This document shows, one piece after another, positions 49,082-53,636 of a stretch of 53,636 nt of DNA. Positions within the stretch are counted from its first letter, which is position 1; every line of letters starts with the position of its first letter. A program made the position numbers and the translations under genes. The notes beneath the pieces are model-generated. The model ran no database searches. It saw only the letters and a list, made by a program, of their open reading frames with translations, and was not told the DNA's origin. Origin of the DNA: Asanoa iriomotensis (GTDB lineage: Bacteria; Actinomycetota; Actinomycetes; Mycobacteriales; Micromonosporaceae); the NCBI RefSeq assembly GCF_016862515.1, contig NZ_BONC01000056.1, forward strand, positions 1-53,636. The letters are read 5' to 3'.

Positions 49082-49798
49082 ATGGCCTGGTTCCTCAACC
49101 CCGCGCTGACGCGCTTCCGCGACGAGGTCAACCGCCGCTGGCCCCGCCGCGACAAGACCTCCGACGGCACCATCGGCGACACCGCGCACCAGGCGACCAA
49201 CTCCGACCACAACCCCGACTCCGACGGGTCGGTCGACGCCTGGGACATGGACGTCGACGGCGTCGACGTGGCGGCCTGCAAGCGCGCGTTCCAGGCGCAC
49301 GTGGCCGCCTACTACTGGATACACAACGACCGGATCTGCTTCCGCGACGAGGGCTGGCAGCCCAGGTCGTACGCGTACGCCGGACCCAACCGCAACCGGC
49401 ACGACAAGCACGTGCACTGGAACAGCAGGCAGTCACACGAGCGCAGCACCAAGCCCTGGTTCACGGAGGTAGACGTGGCAGACGCCGACGAGATCGCGAC
49501 CGAGGTCATCAAGCGGATGGGTGGGCTGTTCGGCCGGGTGGAGGCGACGTTCACGAACCGGCCGACCAACCCGTCCTCGAACCCCGACCCGGCGAAGCAG
49601 GAGCGCAACGGGCTCCGGGCAGCCCTGGAGGGGCTGGCGGCCGGGCAGGCGGCGATCCTCGCGGCGCTGAGCCAGGTCGACGATCAGGTCGTCGCGCGGC
49701 TCGGCGCGGTCGCGACACCCGAGGAACAGGCCGAGATCCTGCGTGCGGTGCTCGGCGAGCGGGCCAAGGAGGTCGGCCTACTCCTCGCACAGGGCTGA
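49082..49798 (+). CDS. Endolysin-like peptidase (M15-type)
   Basis: A 238-residue protein. The first 125 residues resemble actinophage endolysin/M15-type peptidase domains: SDGTIGDTAHQATNSDHNPD (27-46) and VDAWDMD (51-57) carry the zinc-type His/Asp set, and HDKHVHW (107-113) the last ligand. Such enzymes cut peptidoglycan stem peptides. The C-terminal 100 residues are helical and Ala/Glu-rich, not a known wall-binding repeat. There is no signal peptide or membrane helix, and no holin or other phage gene nearby, so it may be a phage remnant or a cytosolic/lysis-released enzyme. The end overlaps the convergent kinase gene by 21 nt. Confidence 0.75.
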   Translation: MAWFLNPALTRFRDEVNRRWPRRDKTSDGTIGDTAHQATNSDHNPDSDGSVDAWDMDVDGVDVAACKRAFQAHVAAYYWIHNDRICFRDEGWQPRSYAYAGPNRNRHDKHVHWNSRQSHERSTKPWFTEVDVADADEIATEVIKRMGGLFGRVEATFTNRPTNPSSNPDPAKQERNGLRAALEGLAAGQAAILAALSQVDDQVVARLGAVATPEEQAEILRAVLGERAKEVGLLLAQG

Positions 49799-50542
49799 CC
49801 GCCAGGCGTCGGCGTGGCGGTCGAGATAGTCCGCGACGCCGCGCCAGAAGGCGCCGTCCTCGGTGTAGATCCTGGCCCACGGCTGGCGGCCCTCGCGGGC
49901 GCCGGTGGCCAGCAGGTCGTACATCGCGCCCGCGTTGACGCCGAGCAGCCCGGCCAGCGCCGGCCGCAGCCCGTCGGCCAGGCCGTAACCGTCCACGAAC
50001 GACCGCAGCCGGGCCGCGGCGTCCGGCACCGGCAGTTCCGGGCGCATCCCACAGCAGGACAGCGCCGCGTACGCGAGCTCCCAGGCCCGGGAGCCCGGCC
50101 CCGCGTTGTCCCAGTCGATCAGCACCCAGCCGCGCTCGGCGCGGACCAGGTTCCACGGCGCGGCGTCGTGATGGCAGATCACCTCGCCGACCGGCGAGCC
50201 CGGCACCCCGGCCGGCGGGATCTCCGTGTGCCAGACCGCGCCAGGCGGCGGCGTGAACTCCGCGGCGGCGGCGTGCAGGTCCCGCATCATCCGGCCGATG
50301 TCCGGCAGGTCGCGCGGGTCGAGCTCCATGGTCATTTCACCGGGTACGAACTCGAGCACCTGCCGCCCGCGCTCGTCCCGGCCCAACGGGCGCGGCGCGC
50401 CGGTGAAACCCACGCCGTGCAGGTGGGTGAGCAGCGCGTCGACGGCGTCCGTCTGCGGCAGCACCGGCCGGCGGACGGTGTCTCCGACCCGCACGATGCC
50501 CGCGGTGACGTTGCCGGTCAGCTCGTCTTCGTCGAGCTCCAC
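49778..50542 (-). CDS. APH-family phosphotransferase
   Basis: A 254-residue kinase-like protein of the aminoglycoside phosphotransferase/choline kinase fold. Catalytic loop ICHHDAAPWNLV has the H-x-D-x(4)-N pattern, and LIDWDNAGPGSRAWELA the metal Asp. The N-terminal lobe (about 80 residues) is short. Substrate unknown; many such proteins are not resistance enzymes. The GTG start overlaps the end of the next kinase gene by 25 nt, so both are read from one mRNA. Residue identity with its neighbour is low, so they are distant relatives rather than a fresh duplication. Confidence 0.82.
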   Translation of the reverse strand: MELDEDELTGNVTAGIVRVGDTVRRPVLPQTDAVDALLTHLHGVGFTGAPRPLGRDERGRQVLEFVPGEMTMELDPRDLPDIGRMMRDLHAAAAEFTPPPGAVWHTEIPPAGVPGSPVGEVICHHDAAPWNLVRAERGWVLIDWDNAGPGSRAWELAYAALSCCGMRPELPVPDAAARLRSFVDGYGLADGLRPALAGLLGVNAGAMYDLLATGAREGRQPWARIYTEDGAFWRGVADYLDRHADAWRSALCEE

Positions 50543-51414
50543 AGCACCTCGTCGATGACGTAACGGGCGTTGTCGGCGAACGCCGGGTTGGTGCGGTGGT
50601 AGTAGACCAACGCGACCAGGGCCATCGCCAGCGAGCGGCCCCGGCCGCGGCGCCAGGTCTCCTCGTCGACGTCGAGCGCCGCCCGGAACGCGTCGCGGCC
50701 CTCGGCGGTCAGCAGGTTCCACGCGACGATCAGGTCGCAGGACGGGTCGCCCACCCCGAGCGTGCCGAAGTCGATCACCCCTCGCAGCCGGCCGCGCTGG
50801 TCCACCAGCAGGTTGCCCGGCATCAGGTCGGCGTGCAGCCAGACCGGCGGGCCGGCGTAGTCCGGCACCGCGAGGTCCGCGTCCCAGGCCTTCTCGGCGG
50901 CGCTCAGCGTGTCGGCGTCGAGAATGCCGTCGAGACCCGCCAGCGCCGGCCGGGCCGCCTCGTCGAGGCGCGAGTGCCCACCGCCCCGGTACGCCGCCGG
51001 CGCGCCGGGCAGGTCCACGGCGCGCATCGCCCGGACGAACTCCGCCAGGTCGGCGGCCAGCCCCAGCGGATCCACCAGCGCGCCCTCGACCGGCACGGTC
51101 CCGGGCAGCCAGCGGTAGACCGCCCACGGCCACGGAAAGCCCTCGCCGGGCACCCCGGCCGCGAGCTGCTCCGTGATCGCCACGGGCAGCCGCGGCGCGA
51201 GTCGCGGCAGCCAGGTCGCCTCGGTCTCGATGTCGCCGAGCGACCAGTCGACCCGCGGCAGCCGGACCACCAGGTCGTCGCCGAGCCGGAACAGCGCGTT
51301 GACGGTGCCGGTCGAGTCGACCCGGGTAAGCGGTCGCCGCGCCCACTGCGGGAACTGGGCGCGCAGCAGCGCGGAGACCAGTTCGGTGGTTATCGGGAAC
51401 TCGCCCGGATGCAA
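50518..51414 (-). CDS. APH-family phosphotransferase (aminoglycoside phosphotransferase-like)
   Basis: A 298-residue kinase-like protein. The motif WLHADLMPGNLLVD is the APH catalytic loop (H-x-D-x(4)-N) and IDFGTLGVGDPSCDL the metal-binding segment; VNALFRLGDDLVVRLPR forms the N-lobe with its Lys replaced by Arg. Proteins of this length and start (FPITTELVSALLRAQFPQWA) are common in actinomycetes and act on unknown small alcohols or antibiotics. The start is TTG one base after the rnj stop; GAGGTC at the end of rnj may serve as ribosome binding site. It is probably the third gene of a dapA-rnj operon. Confidence 0.85.
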   Translation of the reverse strand: MHPGEFPITTELVSALLRAQFPQWARRPLTRVDSTGTVNALFRLGDDLVVRLPRVDWSLGDIETEATWLPRLAPRLPVAITEQLAAGVPGEGFPWPWAVYRWLPGTVPVEGALVDPLGLAADLAEFVRAMRAVDLPGAPAAYRGGGHSRLDEAARPALAGLDGILDADTLSAAEKAWDADLAVPDYAGPPVWLHADLMPGNLLVDQRGRLRGVIDFGTLGVGDPSCDLIVAWNLLTAEGRDAFRAALDVDEETWRRGRGRSLAMALVALVYYHRTNPAFADNARYVIDEVLWSSTKTS

Positions 51415-51415
51415 G

Positions 51416-53104
51416 TCAGACCTCGACCACCGTGGGCACGATCATCGGGCGGCGCCGGTATCTGTCGTTGACCCACCGGCCCACCGTGCGGCGCACCACC
51501 TGCTGGAGCTGGTGAGGGTCGGTGACGTTGTCGGCCGCGGCGCGGCTGAGCGCCTCGGTGATCAGCGGGACGACCTCGTCGAACGCCTCCGGGTTCTCGG
51601 AGAAGCCCTTCGCCGACACGGCCGGGCCGCCGACGACCTTGCCGGTCACCGAGTCGATCACCACGGTCGCCGCGATGAAGCCGCCGTCACCGAGCATCCG
51701 GCGCTCGGTCAGCAGCGACTCGCCGATGTCGCCGACGGCCAGGCCGTCCACGTACACGTAGCGGCTCTTGACGTGGCCGACGAGCCGCGCCTGGCCGTCG
51801 ACCAGGTCGACCACGTCGCCGTCCTCGCAGAGCACCACGTTTTCCGGCGAGATGCCGGACTCGACGCCGATCCGGGCGTGGGCCCGCAGGTGCCGCCACT
51901 CGCCGTGCACGGGCAGCAGGTTGCTGGGCCGCACGACGTTGAGCAGGTAGAGCAGTTCGCCGGCCGGCGCGTGGCCGGAGACGTGCACCTTGGCGACGTC
52001 CTTGTGGATGACGTTGGCGCCGGCCCGGGAGAGCTGGTTGATCACCCGGTAGACCGAGGTCTCGTTGCCCGGCACGAGCGAGCTGGCCAGCACGACGGTG
52101 TCGCCCTGTGCGATCGTGATGTGCCGGTGGTCGCCGGTGGCCATGCGGCCCAGCGCGCTCATCGGCTCACCCTGGGAGCCGGTCGACATCAGCACGATCC
52201 GCTCGGGCGGCGCGTTCATCGCGTCGTCCATGCCGACCACGAGACCCGGCTCGATCCGGAGCAGCCCGAGGTCGCGGGCGATGCCCATGTTGCGCACCAT
52301 CGAGCGGCCGATGAAGGCGACCTGCCGGCCGTGCAGCGCGGCCGCGTCGAGCACCTGCTGCACGCGGTGCACGTGTGAGGCGAACGACGCGACGATGATC
52401 CGGCCGCGGGCCTTCGCGAAGATCGCGTCGAGCACCGGGCCGATCTCGCGCTCCGGGGTCACGAAGCCGGGGATCTCGGCGTTGGTCGAGTCGGAGAGCA
52501 GCAGGTCGACGCCCTCGGAGCCCAGCCGCGCGAAGCCCGCGAGGTCGGTGATCCGGCCGTCGAGCGGCAACTGGTCCATCTTGAAGTCGCCGGTGTGCAG
52601 GACCAGGCCGGCCGGCGTGCGGATGGCCACCGCCATCGCGTCCGGAATGGAGTGGTTGACCGCGAAGAACTCGACGTCGAACGGGCCGAGCTGCTCGCGC
52701 TGCCCCTCGGTGACGGTCAGCGTGTAGGGCTCGATCCGCCGCTCCTGCAGCTTGGCCTCGACCAGCGCGAGCGTGAACTGCGAGCCCACCAGCGGGATGT
52801 CGTTCTTGTGGGCGAGCAGGTAGGGGACCGCGCCGATGTGGTCCTCGTGGCCGTGCGTGAGCACGATGGCCTGGACGTCGTCGAGCCGGTCGAGGATCGG
52901 CGCGAAGTCCGGCAGGATCAGGTCGACGCCGGGCTGCTCCACGTCGGGGAACAACACGCCACAGTCGACGACCAGCAGCTTGCCGTCGTACTCGAAGACC
53001 GTCATGTTGCGCCCGATGGCGCCCAGGCCGCCCAGCGGGATGACCCGCAGGCCGCCCTCGGGCAGCGGCGGCGGCGGTTCGAGGTCGAGGTGCGCCAGGG
53101 TCAT
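51416..53104 (-). CDS. rnj: Ribonuclease J
   Basis: A 562-residue metallo-beta-lactamase/beta-CASP ribonuclease with 5'-exo and endonuclease activity in mRNA decay and rRNA processing. The zinc motif HGHEDHIG is at 84-91, HTGDFKMD follows near 195, and the beta-CASP region contains SDSTNAE and VHVSGHAPAGE. Length is usual for RNase J (about 555-560). The ATG overlaps the dapA stop (ATGA). The dapA-rnj pair is conserved in actinobacteria. The frame open further upstream is a shadow of dapA. Confidence 0.95.
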   Translation of the reverse strand: MTLAHLDLEPPPPLPEGGLRVIPLGGLGAIGRNMTVFEYDGKLLVVDCGVLFPDVEQPGVDLILPDFAPILDRLDDVQAIVLTHGHEDHIGAVPYLLAHKNDIPLVGSQFTLALVEAKLQERRIEPYTLTVTEGQREQLGPFDVEFFAVNHSIPDAMAVAIRTPAGLVLHTGDFKMDQLPLDGRITDLAGFARLGSEGVDLLLSDSTNAEIPGFVTPEREIGPVLDAIFAKARGRIIVASFASHVHRVQQVLDAAALHGRQVAFIGRSMVRNMGIARDLGLLRIEPGLVVGMDDAMNAPPERIVLMSTGSQGEPMSALGRMATGDHRHITIAQGDTVVLASSLVPGNETSVYRVINQLSRAGANVIHKDVAKVHVSGHAPAGELLYLLNVVRPSNLLPVHGEWRHLRAHARIGVESGISPENVVLCEDGDVVDLVDGQARLVGHVKSRYVYVDGLAVGDIGESLLTERRMLGDGGFIAATVVIDSVTGKVVGGPAVSAKGFSENPEAFDEVVPLITEALSRAAADNVTDPHQLQQVVRRTVGRWVNDRYRRRPMIVPTVVEV

Positions 53105-53636
53105 GCGGCTCCCCCGAGATCCAGCCCGGCTGCCGCGGCGTCGGCCCGCAGCCGCTCGACCTGCTCCGGCGTCGCGTCGACCAGCGGCGAGCGCACCGGA
53201 CCGGCCGGCAGGCCCCGCACGGCGAGGCCGGCCTTGACCAGGATCGTGCCCTGGGTGCGGAAGACGCCGGTGAACATGGGCAGCAGCCGCCGGTGCAGCG
53301 CCAGGGCCTCGGCGACGTCGCCGCGCGCGTACGCCTGGATCATCTGCTTGGTCAGCGCGCCCGTGAAGTGCGTCGAGGTGCCCACGATGCCGACCGCGCC
53401 GACGGCGAGGGAAGGCAGCGTGCCGGAGTCGTCGCCGCAGTAGAACGCGAGGTCCGTGCGGGCGAGCACCCACGAGGTCGCGGTGAGGTCGCCCTTGGCG
53501 TCCTTGACGCCGACGATGCGGTCGTGCGCGGCGAGGCGCACCAGCGTCTCGGTCTCGATCGGCACCCCGCTGCGGTGTGGGATGTCGTAGAGCAGGATCG
53601 GCAGCCCGCTGGCGTCGGCCACGGCGGTGAAGTGCC
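53101..53636 (-). CDS. dapA: 4-hydroxy-tetrahydrodipicolinate synthase, partial
   Basis: The C-terminal 177 residues of DapA, which condenses pyruvate with aspartate semialdehyde in lysine and diaminopimelate synthesis. YDIPHRSGVPIE and IVGVKDAKGDLT are visible, the latter with the Schiff-base Lys. FYCGDDSGTLPSLAVGAVG is the conserved GxG-type block. The N terminus, including the Tyr/Thr proton relay, lies beyond the right edge. It is coupled to rnj by a 4-nt overlap. Confidence 0.93.
   Translation of the reverse strand, partial: HFTAVADASGLPILLYDIPHRSGVPIETETLVRLAAHDRIVGVKDAKGDLTATSWVLARTDLAFYCGDDSGTLPSLAVGAVGIVGTSTHFTGALTKQMIQAYARGDVAEALALHRRLLPMFTGVFRTQGTILVKAGLAVRGLPAGPVRSPLVDATPEQVERLRADAAAAGLDLGGAA

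Noticed and set aside
49082-49798. Prophage
   Set aside because: A lone endolysin-like gene; neighbours are housekeeping genes and no integrase, portal, terminase or tail gene is in the window.

Overview
The window is high-GC DNA from an actinomycete, most likely a member of the Micromonosporaceae. This placement is inferred from three things: the very GC-rich third codon positions, the many genes that look leaderless, and the order dapA-rnj ... ftsK ... rimO-pgsA-cinA-clgR-pspA-pspM, which follows the conserved actinobacterial block known from Mycobacterium. The species cannot be named from the sequence. No rRNA, tRNA, CRISPR array, insertion sequence or replication origin was seen.

Region 1 (1-8.2 kb) holds an MFS exporter gene and three P-loop NTPase genes. 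Two of these are STAND-type proteins with TPR-like repeats, one of them carrying an N-terminal DUF4062 domain. The third is an unassigned AAA-like ATPase. The arrangement is divergent around 5.4-5.6 kb and looks like a signalling or conflict module. Region 2 (8.2-17.2 kb) holds a small membrane protein, a fused polysaccharide deacetylase/glycosyltransferase, an esterase, a HAD phosphatase, an NmrA/MarR divergent pair with twin operators, the uracil-DNA-binding glycosylase UdgX, and a MocR regulator facing a PNPOx-GNAT fusion.

Region 3 (17.4-31.5 kb) opens with the helicase lhr and closes with the glycosylase nei2, two genes that are neighbours in mycobacteria. Between them lie a visibly less GC-rich pair (a DUF7662-DUF6884-GIY-YIG-like fusion and an HhH-like/RusA-like fusion), an ECF sigma factor with its membrane partner, an HPRT homologue, a membrane protein, an LLM oxidoreductase, a GNAT and a SAM hydrolase-family protein. 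With UdgX nearby, this part is rich in nucleic-acid repair and nuclease functions.

Region 4 (31.5-43.6 kb) holds a Tat-exported sugar isomerase-like protein facing a ROK regulator, a 0.23-kb degenerate tandem repeat, then the envelope-stress block pspM-pspA-clgR-cinA-pgsA-rimO. A near-perfect ClgR box lies in the end of cinA, upstream of clgR. An ornithine cyclodeaminase-like gene, a small CBU_0592-type membrane protein and ftsK follow. Region 5 (43.6-53.6 kb) holds two YbjN-domain proteins, a DUF2784 protein, a class II glutamine amidotransferase/glutamate decarboxylase operon, a GNAT, an endolysin-like peptidase, two APH-fold kinases, rnj and a truncated dapA at the right edge.

Many start codons lie exactly 7 (or 6) nt after a TANNNT hexamer with no Shine-Dalgarno sequence. 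I used this leaderless signature, alongside homology, to choose starts.
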